From positions 1 through 11,934 of the forward strand of contig JACOYM010000063.1 in NCBI GenBank assembly GCA_016181905.1: 11,934 bases of DNA. The letters run 5' to 3'. Position numbers and translations under genes: made by a program. The notes beneath the pieces were generated by a model that ran no database searches, had not been told where the DNA came from, and worked only from the letters and a program-made list of their open reading frames with translations. Every line of letters starts with the position of its first letter. The stretch's first letter is position 1. Below, one piece after another: positions 11,647 through 11,934 of the stretch. Source of the stretch: Candidatus Pacearchaeota archaeon. Its GTDB lineage: Archaea; Nanobdellota; Nanobdellia; Pacearchaeales; GW2011-AR1.

Positions 11647-11934
11647 ACCTGCTAAGACTATACCCAAAAAGAGCAAGAGAAAGCTATGAAAAGGACATGG
11701 CAAAAGCAGGCGTGAAAAACCCTGAAAAATACTATCTCTTTTCCCTGATTGCGACACTTATCCTTTCCATAGCCGTTTCTTCAATAGCGCCCTTGTTAAA
11801 GCTTAATTTCCTTGCAGCATTCTTTATCGCTTTCATATCGCTTCAGTTATTTGTTTATTTCAGGATTTCATTGAAAGCAAGCTCAACAATAAAAAAGATG
11901 GAGGAGATGTTTCCAGATGCCATTCAGTTAATGT
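11643..11934 (+). CDS. Second platform protein, type II secretion F family (partial at 3' end)
   Basis: The ATG at 11643 overlaps the previous stop as ATGA, and the frame stays open to the window end; 97 codons are visible. The product begins MNLLRLYPKRARESYEKDMA. It has two hydrophobic helices at about 30-50 (YYLFSLIATLILSIAVSSIA) and 56-75 (FLAAFFIAFISLQLFVYF), then a basic turn and KKMEEMFPDAIQLM, which matches the opening of the cytoplasmic T2SSF domain ('E..LPDALqlm' in TadB/TadC proteins). The layout is the same as the preceding gene, so it is the paired platform subunit. The rest lies outside the window. Confidence 0.82.
   Translation, partial: MNLLRLYPKRARESYEKDMAKAGVKNPEKYYLFSLIATLILSIAVSSIAPLLKLNFLAAFFIAFISLQLFVYFRISLKASSTIKKMEEMFPDAIQLM

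Noticed and set aside
9203..11934. Archaellum (arl/fla) locus.
   Set aside because: The ATPase family fits, but no archaellum accessory genes (ArlC-H) are visible, the platform is split in two, and the neighbouring operon carries VWA and pilin-like genes, which favours a pilus.

Overview
The window looks archaeal, most likely from a small-genome DPANN-type lineage such as Woesearchaeota or Pacearchaeota; the lineage is an inference. Five proteins carry class III (archaeal prepilin) signal peptides. There is a FlaI/TadA-type assembly ATPase followed by half-size FlaJ/TadC-type membrane proteins. TATA boxes sit at archaeal distances from starts, and at least one transcript looks leaderless. I see no rRNA, tRNA, CRISPR array or insertion sequence.

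Left part (1 to about 3446, all on +). This part is strongly AT-rich and rich in AAA/ATA/TTA codons, unlike the right part. It holds the C-terminal end of a restriction-modification-type DNA methyltransferase (1-333) and a winged-helix plus PIN-domain protein coupled to it by an ATGA overlap (330-1061). A WYL-domain protein follows (about 1065-1573), apparently broken by a one-base frame change in a run of six G. Then come TcmP (1588-2517) and its radical-SAM-like three-cysteine partner (2553-3446), which has its own TATA box and a leaderless start. Together this reads as an acquired accessory or defence-type island.

A short convergent gap without a recognisable gene (3447-3543) separates the island from the right part, which is visibly richer in G+C.

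Right part (3544-11934). This is a divergent type IV pilus-like locus. The minus-strand operon runs 8461 to 3544. It encodes two small pilins with near-canonical class III signals, a third pilin-like protein, an 882-residue pilin-like protein with a complete von Willebrand A (MIDAS) domain and a Cys-rich insert, and a final pilin-like protein split by a single in-frame TAG. Three successive junctions in this operon have the same TAA-N-ATG layout. The plus-strand operon runs from 8704 to beyond the window. It encodes a two-TM protein with a C-terminal winged helix, the secretion/assembly ATPase, and two consecutive platform proteins, the second cut by the window end. The 242-bp divergent intergenic region holds TATA boxes and two inverted repeats that could form a structured leader for the pilin operon.

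Inferred working model: the ATPase and paired platform proteins assemble a pilus made of the two small pilins, with the VWA protein as minor pilin or adhesin. The prepilin peptidase is not in the window. The points most worth checking are the in-frame TAG, the frame change at the G-run, the WYL-TcmP-radical SAM cassette, and the hairpin-rich divergent region.
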